Part shown: positions 12,873-20,012 of the stretch, piece after piece | Numbering within the stretch: the first letter of the stretch is position 1 | How the letters are laid out: every line of letters begins with the position of its first letter | From: a virus | Virus record (IMG/VR): IMGVR_UViG_3300025282_000275 | Span: 1-22,320 of that record | Length of the DNA stretch: 22,320 nt | Strand: one strand, 5' to 3' | Translations under genes and position numbers: made by a program | Notes under the pieces: generated by a model | What the model was told of the DNA's origin: nothing | Seen by the model: only the letters and a program-made list of their open reading frames with translations | The model's database searches: none

Positions 12873-13137
12873 AGCGTACAGATACGCGACGGTACGAAAG
12901 GCCGTCGCTCAATGGAACCTAAGTGAATGGTTCTCCGCGAATGAATTACACCCAAAGGCAGTTGAGAACCTACCGCAGACGCATTGTAGTATCAGCGTAT
13001 ATGGTGTAGGTAATTTGCTACGCCGTCTTGAGGCTCGCGGCCTACTTGAATCGCGACAGCGACAGGGTAAGGCCATTAAGGAATATCGGAGAGTGGATGA
13101 TGAATGGGTCGGCGTGGTCGAAGTAGGGCAACATTGA
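12865..13137 (+). CDS. Small winged-helix-like protein
   Basis: 90 aa. Helices KAYRYATVRKAVAQWNLSEWFSANEL in the first part, then YGVGNLLRRLEARGLLESRQR (recognition helix, wing start) and KEYRRVDDEWVGVVEV (wing). The LLRRLEARGLLE stretch is typical of winged-helix transcription factors. Starts eight bases inside the previous gene. Likely DNA-binding; target unknown. Confidence 0.68.
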   Translation: MSKAYRYATVRKAVAQWNLSEWFSANELHPKAVENLPQTHCSISVYGVGNLLRRLEARGLLESRQRQGKAIKEYRRVDDEWVGVVEVGQH

Positions 13138-13301
13138 GGCGGTGTCGCGAATGCGGCGTCATCAAATGGACTGTTGGCCCTTCTCATTTTGTCAATGGGA
13201 AATACTGTGGTGGTCTGCGAACATACGATAGACAATATGAGGCGTGGTGGAATGGGTATAGTTGTGTTATCAAACGACGATTCGCGATATCGAGAAGGTA
13301 A
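13104..13301 (+). CDS. Small Cys-containing basic protein
   Basis: 65 aa. Arg-rich N-terminus (MGRRGRSRATLRRCRECG) with CREC near 14-17, a further Cys in KYCGG and one in YSC, and an aromatic middle (YDRQYEAWWNGY). It overlaps the previous gene by 34 bases, longer than usual here. It fills a gap that would otherwise lack coding sequence if the next gene starts at 13312. Moderate support only; the second zinc pair is not canonical. Confidence 0.45.
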   Translation: MGRRGRSRATLRRCRECGVIKWTVGPSHFVNGKYCGGLRTYDRQYEAWWNGYSCVIKRRFAISRR

Positions 13302-13311
13302 TTTTGTGGTT

Positions 13312-13920
13312 ATGCGGGGCGAGATGCAATATCCCCCTACTGCTCCCGATACAACCTATATCCTACATACGAAGCGTTTCACCGAGGCCGACGCTATTAG
13401 ATGGGCGGCTATCGTGCCTTATCGGCTCGTTGTTATTCTATCGCGTCTGCCGACACTCACGGCTAAGAGTGAAGAAGTAGTAGTGATTGACCCCTCTCTC
13501 AAGAAGAAAAAAAGAGATTACCGTATGCAGACCGAAGCGATGCTTCGTTGGCGCGATAGAGATAGAGCGCGCCCCGAAGTCGCGAAGTTGCCTATACCTC
13601 TCGCGTTCGCGTTCTTGCGTGTCAATATAGGAGATATAGGACTATGGCGTTCATTGTCGCGAGTCGCGTTTATGCTGCCCGATGAATATACGCACGCGCT
13701 CCTTACCTACGGCGTGGAACCCATACGCGCTCGCGTTCAATGGCCGAAGAAGTCAGCAAAGGCTATTGATATGCCCGAAGGCTGTCGTGAGAGTGACATA
13801 TATGCCGAGCAGATAATCAACCTAAGTCGCGAAGTAGCCAACGAGGTTCGCACAAAGCAGCCCGATGCACTACCAAAGGGTGTCAAAAAACGCAGACAAA
13901 AAGGGATTGATTGGGTATGA
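13312..13920 (+). CDS. Unknown 202-aa protein, possible clamp-loader or replication accessory factor
   Basis: Start uncertain: ATG 13312 (MRGEMQYPP) follows the preceding stop by ten bases; ATG 13252 and 13237 would extend it but overlap the small Cys protein. An alpha/beta first part (YRLVVILSRLPTL, EEVVVIDPSLKKKK) is followed by a helical domain (IPLAFAFLRVNIGDIGLWRSLSRVAF, DEYTHALLTYGVEP) and a basic end. The helical part is reminiscent of the collar domain of clamp-loader subunits that lack ATPase motifs. RFC small subunit and clamp are encoded downstream, so a partner role is worth testing. Low confidence on function. Confidence 0.68.
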   Translation: MRGEMQYPPTAPDTTYILHTKRFTEADAIRWAAIVPYRLVVILSRLPTLTAKSEEVVVIDPSLKKKKRDYRMQTEAMLRWRDRDRARPEVAKLPIPLAFAFLRVNIGDIGLWRSLSRVAFMLPDEYTHALLTYGVEPIRARVQWPKKSAKAIDMPEGCRESDIYAEQIINLSREVANEVRTKQPDALPKGVKKRRQKGIDWV

Positions 13921-14075
13921 CACAAAGTCTTTTTTGTTTTTTGGGTCTGTGCGTTGCGTATGTCTTAACGCAATATGCGATAGGTTTTATCCATGCTCTA
14001 TATCGAACTAAGGCAAGGAGAGAGGGTAGTGGGATTGATAGCGGGGTCGCTATGTCAATGTATCAAGACCAATAG
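13917..14075 (+). CDS. 52-aa single-pass membrane protein
   Basis: Starts by ATGA overlap. MTQSLFCFLGLCVAYVLTQY... gives a hydrophobic N-terminal segment of about 23 residues with two Cys, followed by a basic stretch (YRTKARREG) and a short polar tail. A signal-anchor with the C-terminus inside is expected from the positive charges after the segment. Function unknown. Confidence 0.6.
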   Translation: MTQSLFCFLGLCVAYVLTQYAIGFIHALYRTKARREGSGIDSGVAMSMYQDQ

Positions 14076-14086
14076 GTCACTCAAAG

Positions 14087-14094
14087 TTAAAATA
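14087..14094 (+). promoter_or_regulatory. TATA-type promoter for the 14118 gene
   Basis: TTAAAATA with centre about 27 bases before ATG 14118, implying a leaderless transcript. The T-rich CCTTTTT that follows is similar to the CCCTTT after the TATA elements at 5373 and 5880. Confidence 0.55.
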
Positions 14095-14117
14095 CCTTTT
14101 TCGCGACCCGCTTTTAT

Positions 14118-14510
14118 ATGAGTGCTAACAATCGCCGTATTCGGCGGATTATTGTTGATTTACTATGGGAGCATGGGCCGATGACGCGTAATGAATTGGC
14201 TTCTCTTCTGCATAAGAACAGGGGCATACGGGAGGTTCCGAGTGATACGAGCCTCTCATCCTTACTATCAAAAAACACTCAAGTTATCAGCGTTGGCTCC
14301 GTGAAGGTGGAGAATATCGCGGGTGCTACTACATTTCATATGGCGTTTGACATCGACCGTGACCTAATACAGAAGAAGGAACATATTCTCCTTACGCGCC
14401 CGCCCTCATGTATGACAACGAGTCAGCGTAAGAGAGCCGAGAGATGCGATATATGCGGGCGCTATCGTCTGTTCCCTACGGGATGCTCGGTCTGTTTTCA
14501 TTGTCGGTAG
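14118..14510 (+). CDS. Winged-helix protein with C-terminal zinc ribbon
   Basis: 130 aa. The N-terminal winged helix of family A has RRIIVDLLWEHGPMTRNELASLL, then TSLSSLLSKNTQVISVG. After a linker, the C-terminal 25 residues hold CDIC...CSVCFHC, a zinc ribbon. Fusion of the two element types that otherwise occur as separate mini-genes here is notable. Likely a DNA-binding regulator transcribed from its own leaderless promoter. Confidence 0.72.
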   Translation: MSANNRRIRRIIVDLLWEHGPMTRNELASLLHKNRGIREVPSDTSLSSLLSKNTQVISVGSVKVENIAGATTFHMAFDIDRDLIQKKEHILLTRPPSCMTTSQRKRAERCDICGRYRLFPTGCSVCFHCR

Positions 14511-14517
14511 CGTCGGG

Positions 14518-14525
14518 TTTTAATA
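14518..14525 (+). promoter_or_regulatory. TATA-type promoter for the 14549 gene
   Basis: GGG-TTTTAATA-CCCCCTTT, centre about 28 bases before ATG 14549. It resembles the duplicated promoters at 5373 and 5880 over the TATA and the following C/T run. Confidence 0.55.
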
Positions 14526-14548
14526 CCCCCTTTGGCGTGGCTAATTTG

Positions 14549-14785
14549 ATGCGAGCAAAGACGGTTCCCCATGTTGAGTATGAAATCCTTAGACATATCC
14601 TTAACGAAGTGGATATATCCGATGTCGTCATGGAGATGGTGCCGGAGGGAGATGAAGTAGCGAAGGAGAGGTTCGACAAAGGCGCTCGCAGCGCACTCCA
14701 ACTCCTACGCAACTTGATGCTTCGCCGCCTCCACCGTCTGCCGAAAGACCATCCCGACTATCAAGAGAAGGGGGCATCAGCATGA
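14549..14785 (+). CDS. Unknown helical 78-aa protein
   Basis: MRAKTVPHVEYEILRHILNE..., all helical, acidic in the middle (EGDEVAKERFDKGARSALQLL) and basic at the end (MLRRLHRLPKDH). ATG 14549 is chosen because of the TATA element 28 bases upstream. Four-base overlap with the next gene. Not recognised. Confidence 0.65.
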   Translation: MRAKTVPHVEYEILRHILNEVDISDVVMEMVPEGDEVAKERFDKGARSALQLLRNLMLRRLHRLPKDHPDYQEKGASA

Positions 14786-15018
14786 CATACGAAAGAGAGG
14801 TTGCGAATAACCTACTCATGTTCCTATGGAATGCGAGCAGGGATGAGTTTTTGTGGGTTATATTCGGGCAGACCTATGACGCGATGGAGCAGCACCGACG
14901 CGAATATGTTGCTCCGTATCTGCATCTAAGAGCGACTGACCCTGCTCGTATATGGTCTAAACTTGATACTGAAAAGCAAGAGAAGTTAATTGCAGCGGCT
15001 ATGGAGAGGTATGAATGA
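14782..15018 (+). CDS. Unknown helical 78-aa protein
   Basis: Helical and aromatic (MTYEREVANNLLMFLWNASRDE..., then YDAMEQHRREYVAPYLHL). ATGA overlaps on the upstream side and a four-base overlap with the 42-aa zinc ribbon downstream. Not recognised. Confidence 0.65.
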   Translation: MTYEREVANNLLMFLWNASRDEFLWVIFGQTYDAMEQHRREYVAPYLHLRATDPARIWSKLDTEKQEKLIAAAMERYE

Positions 15019-15143
15019 AAGACGAAATCAAAGCACAATGTCTTACCTGTGGTAAAATATGGTGGGAGAGAGTGGATTCACCCGATAACTTAGTGTGTAA
15101 AGAATGCGGGCAGACAGACCCGATAAAGTGGGAGTGGTTATGA
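15015..15143 (+). CDS. 42-aa two-CxxC zinc-ribbon protein
   Basis: CLTCGK at residues 9-14 and CKECGQ at 28-33 with a Trp-rich strand between (IWWERVD): a textbook zinc ribbon. Start overlaps the previous stop by four bases (ATGA) and its TGA overlaps the next ATG by four. Role unknown; resembles small phage zinc ribbons. Confidence 0.65.
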   Translation: MKDEIKAQCLTCGKIWWERVDSPDNLVCKECGQTDPIKWEWL

Positions 15144-15511
15144 TGGGGCCGGATGAACCACCTGCTGATTATACGCCGCCCGTTATATGCAGGTCTATGC
15201 GTCATATACGCGCAGACGGCAACGGCTACTACGATTATTTCTGCGAGAGCGCACACAATCATTTTTGGGGTGAGAATTGGTGGGGCTGCTTCTCGGAGTA
15301 TGCTGCCGTTGGAGGTCGCGTCGTTTTCCGTTTCACGAATAAGACGGGCGATATTCGCGACATAGACCCCTGCCCTGTCTGCTACGCTACGGGTCAGCAT
15401 CTCCCCCTCCCCGATGAAATCGGTAAGAAGAGAAAGAAGGTAAAGGATATGGAGAATAGAATGAATGATTTGGAGCGGGGTATGAAGACCCTAAAGGAGT
15501 GGATGAAATGA
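15140..15511 (+). CDS. Unknown 123-aa Cys/His/aromatic protein with coiled-coil end
   Basis: The first 90 residues are rich in Tyr, Trp, His and Cys (CRSMRHIRADGNGYYDYFC, HNHFWGENWWGCF, DPCPVCY), suggesting a metal-bound beta fold. The last 35 residues form a charged helix (KKVKDMENRMNDLERGMKTL), likely a coiled coil. It overlaps both neighbours by four bases and directly precedes the dNMP kinase. Not recognised. Confidence 0.68.
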   Translation: MMGPDEPPADYTPPVICRSMRHIRADGNGYYDYFCESAHNHFWGENWWGCFSEYAAVGGRVVFRFTNKTGDIRDIDPCPVCYATGQHLPLPDEIGKKRKKVKDMENRMNDLERGMKTLKEWMK

Positions 15512-16128
15512 TAATTGGAATAGCAGGTAAGACGCATAGTGGAAAGACGAGCCTCGCGAACAGACTGAACCATACCTACGGGTGGCCGGTTCATTCTTTT
15601 GCTGATGGTGTGAGAAGGGAGTTGGCTAACGCGTGGTTCAAGGGAACGCACGCAAAGAATAGACCGGCTCTATGGGAGAGTATGGAGAGCGAGTTTGGAA
15701 AGGAGTCTGTTCGCACACTCCTTCAAGCGTGGGGTCATGGCCGTCGCGTATTCAATGGGGATGATTATTGGGTGGATGATTTGATGTCTAATATCGCTGA
15801 TGAAGAAGTCGTCGTGATTGATGATGTACGCTATCCGAATGAGATTGCTTCTATTCTTAGAAAGGGGGGCGTTATTATACGCCTACTTGCTGATGAACAG
15901 ACTCTCTATTCAAGGGGGGCTACTGAATCTGCGCTCTCTCATCCGAGTGAGAGGGCGATTAGTGAAGAGCAGACTCTATACGAAGCACTCAATAAAAATC
16001 GCGTTTTCCGTATTGCTACTAATGACATTAAACAAGAAGAGGTTTTCGACTGCTTCAAATCCGCAGCCATAAATCTAATTGCGGCGGAGATAAGCGTAAA
16101 GGCACCGCGAAAGGGGGTGGGCGATTGA
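15508..16128 (+). CDS. Deoxynucleoside monophosphate kinase-like protein
   Basis: 206 aa. MIIGIAGKTHSGKTSLANRL gives a P-loop at residues 7-14. The region around 92-115 (EEVVVIDDVRYPNEIASILRK) with GGVIIRL after it is the pattern of phage dNMP kinases (T4 gene 1 type), in which D-V-R-x-P-N-E follows the second strand. It would phosphorylate dNMPs to dNDPs in the cytoplasm to supply replication, including modified bases in some phages. Start ATG 15508 by ATGA overlap. Family usual length about 200-240 aa. Confidence 0.82.
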   Translation: MIIGIAGKTHSGKTSLANRLNHTYGWPVHSFADGVRRELANAWFKGTHAKNRPALWESMESEFGKESVRTLLQAWGHGRRVFNGDDYWVDDLMSNIADEEVVVIDDVRYPNEIASILRKGGVIIRLLADEQTLYSRGATESALSHPSERAISEEQTLYEALNKNRVFRIATNDIKQEEVFDCFKSAAINLIAAEISVKAPRKGVGD

Positions 16129-16499
16129 GCCTTCGCGACGATATTCTGCAAGAGCAGCGTGAGTTGCTACTTGAGGGCCTAAAACCCCTACTTGAAAACG
16201 ACGAAGAGATGATGGGCGATTCCCCCCTTGCACCTATTGGTATATCGACCGATGATATTTGGTCGTCTATACTCGGTCTTGCTACTGCAAAGGAGAAGGT
16301 ATTTGTGACTCGCGTTCTTGAATTGGTTCATCATATCATCATTACTGACCCTATACAGGAGTGGCCTCATACCCGTTGGGTTCTCTCATACATGAGAGGG
16401 TGGGTTAAGGCTCTCAAGACAGCCGGCGAGATAGAAAAGACGGATGATTTCAATATCTATTATGGTCTGCATGATTTTCATATCGGGTTGTGTGATTAA
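16125..16499 (+). CDS. Unknown helical 124-aa protein with TTG start
   Basis: The reading frame opens at TTG 16125, which overlaps the previous stop as TTGA and is preceded by a strong AAGGGGGTGG site; no ATG is suitably placed. Product helical and acidic (LRDDILQEQRELLLEGLKPLL..., then VFVTRVLELVHHIIITD), ending in an aromatic/His-rich tail. Not recognised. Confidence 0.65.
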   Translation: MSLRDDILQEQRELLLEGLKPLLENDEEMMGDSPLAPIGISTDDIWSSILGLATAKEKVFVTRVLELVHHIIITDPIQEWPHTRWVLSYMRGWVKALKTAGEIEKTDDFNIYYGLHDFHIGLCD

Positions 16500-16823
16500 A
16501 TGCCTACGGTATTTGGGCGTCTGCCCACACTAAAAGACTACGAAGAGCAGTTTTTATTGTCGGACAGACTCTTAGAGTGGGCGCAAGACGCGGCGAAGAG
16601 ATGCTCTAACACACCCGCCTTCACTCCAACGCCGAAGGCAATAGTAGCAGCGGCAGCCGCCTTCTGCGCGTATAATCGCTGCATCTGTGAAGGTGTGGAT
16701 AGTGGAGAATACACTACGGAGTGGGGTCTAACACTCGATGACCTATGTTCTCTCTCGCCCATACCCTCGGATAGAGTGAGTCGAACAGTAAGCGAAATGA
16801 ATAGTATTCTTGAGTGGTATTAA
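16500..16823 (+). CDS. Unknown helical 107-aa protein with cyclin/TFB-repeat-like half
   Basis: ATG directly follows the previous TAA. Residues about 40-105 (TPTPKAIVAAAAAFCAYNRC, LTLDDLCSLSPIPSDRVS, VSEMNSIL) follow the plan of one cyclin repeat of archaeal TFB: a PxxIAAAAxY-like helix, a helix-turn, then SxxTIRxxxxE-like. Only one repeat and no zinc ribbon or B-reader is present, so if related it is a stripped-down transcription-factor fragment. Low certainty. Its stop overlaps the RFC start (TAATG). Confidence 0.65.
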   Translation: MPTVFGRLPTLKDYEEQFLLSDRLLEWAQDAAKRCSNTPAFTPTPKAIVAAAAAFCAYNRCICEGVDSGEYTTEWGLTLDDLCSLSPIPSDRVSRTVSEMNSILEWY

Positions 16824-17719
16824 TGCGTGAGATTTGGTGGGAGAAGCATAGGCCGAGCAGCGCCGACGGCGTTATCGGTCAAGAGGTAATTATGTCCGAG
16901 ATAAGCGCGATTCTCTCCGGTGAAGCACCCATGCAGAATTACATATTTCATTCAAAGGAGGCAGGTACGGGAAAGACAACAGTAGCGCGTCTTATTGCTG
17001 ATACTCTCGGATATACCCTGCATCAATTCAACGCGAGCAGTAAGCGACAGCGTGGTATTGAGTTTGTCGAAGAAGACATATCCCCTATGTCGCGAACAGG
17101 ACAGAACGAAACCATTTTCCTTCTCGATGAAGCAGACCGCATCACTCCCCACGCGCAAGACGCGCTCAAAGGAGTTATCGAAGACTCAAATGCCTATTTT
17201 ATTTTGACGGTAAATGACCTATCCAAAGTCACACCCTATCTCAAGTCGCGATGTCAAGTGAGAACCTTTGAGCCGATAGATGATGACCTCGCTCTCGCGA
17301 GGCTCGCGAATATAGCATCACAGGAGGGGGCGGAGGTTACGGAGACCGACCTTCGGAGTATAGTCACCCGACATACAGGCGATTTACGAAATGCGATTGG
17401 TGCTTTGCAGACACTTGCTCATCTCCCCCCCGAGCAACGCGAAGCATTTACATTGAGTCTGCAAGTTGATGAAGTGGATGCTGAACAATTCTTACGGCTT
17501 ACTATGTTAGAGAAGTCACTCGATGAAGCGGTATGTCTGCTGACGGGTCGCCCGCGTGACGCGATACGCTCCGTCTTTCGATACGCAGTATCTAATCCGG
17601 CACGACAGGCAGCAAAAATGCAAGTCATTGAAGCGGCCATAGAAGCCGAACGCGACCTCATCGAAGGAGTTGATGAGTCTATGGTTCTCCATAACTTTAC
17701 GAGGATGCTATGCGAGTAG
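16823..17719 (+). CDS. Replication factor C small subunit (clamp loader ATPase)
   Basis: 298 aa from ATG 16823 (MREIWWEKHRPSSADGVIGQ, the conserved WxxKxRP start of RFC). P-loop SKEAGTGKT at 44-52, Walker B FLLDEAD at 99-105, sensor 1 ILTVNDLSKV, arginine-finger motif SRC at 142-144, sensor 2 GDLRNAIGALQ. All ATPase motifs are intact, but the first P-loop Gly is replaced by Ser. C-terminal collar is shorter than in cellular proteins (about 320 aa). It opens and loads the PCNA-type clamp encoded at 20518. No canonical large subunit is in the window. Confidence 0.9.
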   Translation: MREIWWEKHRPSSADGVIGQEVIMSEISAILSGEAPMQNYIFHSKEAGTGKTTVARLIADTLGYTLHQFNASSKRQRGIEFVEEDISPMSRTGQNETIFLLDEADRITPHAQDALKGVIEDSNAYFILTVNDLSKVTPYLKSRCQVRTFEPIDDDLALARLANIASQEGAEVTETDLRSIVTRHTGDLRNAIGALQTLAHLPPEQREAFTLSLQVDEVDAEQFLRLTMLEKSLDEAVCLLTGRPRDAIRSVFRYAVSNPARQAAKMQVIEAAIEAERDLIEGVDESMVLHNFTRMLCE

Positions 17720-17726
17720 CGGTGGG

Positions 17727-17734
17727 TTTATACC
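17727..17734 (+). promoter_or_regulatory. TATA-type promoter for the SSB-recombinase-clamp operon
   Basis: GGG-TTTATACC, centre about 25 bases before ATG 17755. AGGAGA also lies just upstream of that ATG. Confidence 0.55.
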
Positions 17735-17754
17735 GACATTGAAGTTAGGAGAGA

Positions 17755-19008
17755 ATGTCCGAACAGAACGGGAGAATGAGTAAAATGAATGGAGAAATTG
17801 TGGAAAGAGTAGCAAAGAATGTAGGCTGCGGAGTAAGTGAATTGCTCTCGCAGCATGAGCAGGTGAAGGCGCAGCAGAACAGCGCGCTTCTCGCAGCGGG
17901 CAAATCGCAAGAAGATGCTGATTTGATGACGCTTAGAGTAGCAGCGCAGCAGATTCGCCTACGAGAGAGTCGATTGAAGAGGTCGGGATGCACCGTCTAT
18001 GAGGGTATGTTCATCAGCGTGCCGAGATATCGCGATTGGGGTAAATTGACCTATGGTAAATTGGCGAAGCAGTTGAATACTCTTGATGCAGCAGCGAGAG
18101 AGAATCTCGTAGCACAAGGTCTAATCACTTTGTTTGAGCGTGACGATGTATCGGGTGGATGGCTCAAGACGCACAATCCGTCTTTGTCTGCACGGCAGAT
18201 GTTTGAAGAGGGAACCGCTACAATGAATGTCAGCGATTTGCCCGATGAGTGTATGAATCTCGATGATGGGTCGGCCTTCTATGCAATCGCGAATAAGAGC
18301 AGCCCAACATTCCCGAGTGGCGGCGATAATTTCCGATATGGAAAGGCCCGCCGACAGCAAGAGTTGGAGCGAACCTCTCTTTTCCTCGGGCGAGAGCAGG
18401 GCAGCGGTAAAGAGCCTACGCTTCTTACTGTCAAGACCTCGGATGCGCTCGCAAAGACGATATTCCCGACCTTCACGCCATGCGAGATTTCCCTACGCGG
18501 CGGTAAAAACAATACTGCCTACGGTAAAGCGGGAGTGACGACACTCACCGAGAAGCCAACGCTCGCGACTATTTTCACAGCGCCTCCGGTTGATGCCGAC
18601 GATGGCGAGGCTAAAGGTGTGCTGCCCGATTTGCTCGGTGCAGCATGGCTTAGTGGCCTTGATGCCCTTGCAGGCTACTACGACGGCCTCTCCGAGAAGG
18701 AGCGGTGGGATAACCTATGCGGCTGTCTGCTTGAAGTCTGTCATATTGACCCGAGAGAGAACGGTGGCTATATTGTGACCGTCGGCGACCTCGATTTGAC
18801 GAGCCTCGCTGCGCCAATTGACCTCTTCGTTCCCGCCGAGCATGAAGACAAAGTGAACTTCGGAGTGGGTTCACTCCTTGCAGTTGTCGGCAATACATGG
18901 AGAACGCGTGACGATGATTTGCGCCTCGATGTATCGGGGTGGTGGTGCGTGAATGCTATTGAGCCTGCTGCCGACATAGAAGGCGGAGCCGAGGGGTGGG
19001 ATGAGTGA
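17755..19008 (+). CDS. Putative RPA-like single-stranded DNA-binding protein
   Basis: 417 aa; an alternative start at 17776 would remove seven residues. N-terminal 90 residues are helical and Gln/Ala-rich (LLSQHEQVKAQQNSALLAAG). The following parts contain beta-rich stretches resembling OB folds: TVYEGMFISVPRYRDWGKLTYG, a middle domain (EPTLLTVKTSD..., ISLRGGKNNTAYGKAG), and near the C-terminus FGVGSLLAVVGNTWR with SGWWCVNAI. Aromatic-rich strands, an acidic tail (EGWDE), and position between clamp loader and recombinase support an SSB/RPA role. Fold assignment is inference. Another possible role is a replication scaffold. Confidence 0.6.
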   Translation: MSEQNGRMSKMNGEIVERVAKNVGCGVSELLSQHEQVKAQQNSALLAAGKSQEDADLMTLRVAAQQIRLRESRLKRSGCTVYEGMFISVPRYRDWGKLTYGKLAKQLNTLDAAARENLVAQGLITLFERDDVSGGWLKTHNPSLSARQMFEEGTATMNVSDLPDECMNLDDGSAFYAIANKSSPTFPSGGDNFRYGKARRQQELERTSLFLGREQGSGKEPTLLTVKTSDALAKTIFPTFTPCEISLRGGKNNTAYGKAGVTTLTEKPTLATIFTAPPVDADDGEAKGVLPDLLGAAWLSGLDALAGYYDGLSEKERWDNLCGCLLEVCHIDPRENGGYIVTVGDLDLTSLAAPIDLFVPAEHEDKVNFGVGSLLAVVGNTWRTRDDDLRLDVSGWWCVNAIEPAADIEGGAEGWDE

Positions 19009-20012
19009 GTAGTTGGGCTTCAGCAAAGAGCGAAGCGTCTGCTACGAGCGGTGGTGCTAAGACAGCGAAGCCTGTCTATGATGCCGGATATTACCGTGAC
19101 CTCTTCACAAAGCCGAGGGATAAGCGAGCGCCTGTTCGCCTCGCTCTCGTAGGTAAAGAAAACACGGCTAAGACCGGACTCGCTATTGACCTTGCTCGAC
19201 AGGCTATCGGCCCCGACGCGAAAATTGTTGTCATTGACATTGACAATAGCGCATTACAGACTATCGAGCATAACTATGGTGACGATGAGAACATACAGGT
19301 TATCCCCCTCTTTGACGAGATGGATGCGAGTATTTTCAATGATGATAACACGACCAATTGGTCGGCACTCATGGATAAGGCGTCATGGTTCGTGCATTTT
19401 ATCGGTGACGCGTGTCGCGAAGGCGAGATTGGTGCTGTCGTTTTCGACGGTGGCTCCACTTTCCTCAAATGGTGCGAGTTCTCTATGCGTGAATCGTTGA
19501 TTTCGCGAGGCGTAATCGAGAGCGATGGCGATAATTTCAATCAAAAGGAGTGGCGAGAACGAAACCGTCTGTTTCGCGATGTAATCAACCGCTTTCATCA
19601 GTTGCCGGTGCAATTCGTGGCCTATACCTTTCATCTAAAGGACATAAAGGAGTTTATGGATATAGGCAGCGGGCAGAAAGGACTAATGAAAGTTGGTGAA
19701 CAGCCCGAGTGGGAAAACGGCACAAAGCGACTCTTCAGTCAGCAGATATGGCTTACGCGATACACACAGAAAGGCGATATTGCAGCCGGAGTTAAGGCTG
19801 ACCGCTCTCTCAAAGACGGAGAGTGGGTGGTACGCTGCTCCATTGAAGAGATGAAGGGCAGGCACATGGAGCATCTCGGAACCACCCATGACATTCTCCG
19901 AGTGAAGGATGGAACCGTCGAATGGCGGGGCTTACCCTTCTTGACATGGGGTCATGGAGAAGAAGAGGCGATAGATGATGACGGCGGGTCGGAAAAGACA
20001 CCTACGGCTTAA
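19005..20012 (+). CDS. RecA-fold ATPase, Sak4/RadA-like recombinase
   Basis: 335 aa from GTG 19005, which overlaps the previous stop as GTGA, with GAGGGGTGGG ahead. P-loop variant GKENTAKT at 50-57 (Ala where Gly is usual before Lys), a strand ending in DID at about 78-80, Walker B GAVVFDGG at about 143-150, then a long helix (RERNRLFRDVINRF) and LPVQFVAYTFHLKDIK. The layout fits virus single-domain RecA-like recombinases (Sak4/AAA_24 group). Expected role: strand annealing or exchange with the SSB encoded just upstream. The N-terminus is disordered and Ser/Ala-rich. Confidence 0.7.
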   Translation: MSSWASAKSEASATSGGAKTAKPVYDAGYYRDLFTKPRDKRAPVRLALVGKENTAKTGLAIDLARQAIGPDAKIVVIDIDNSALQTIEHNYGDDENIQVIPLFDEMDASIFNDDNTTNWSALMDKASWFVHFIGDACREGEIGAVVFDGGSTFLKWCEFSMRESLISRGVIESDGDNFNQKEWRERNRLFRDVINRFHQLPVQFVAYTFHLKDIKEFMDIGSGQKGLMKVGEQPEWENGTKRLFSQQIWLTRYTQKGDIAAGVKADRSLKDGEWVVRCSIEEMKGRHMEHLGTTHDILRVKDGTVEWRGLPFLTWGHGEEEAIDDDGGSEKTPTA

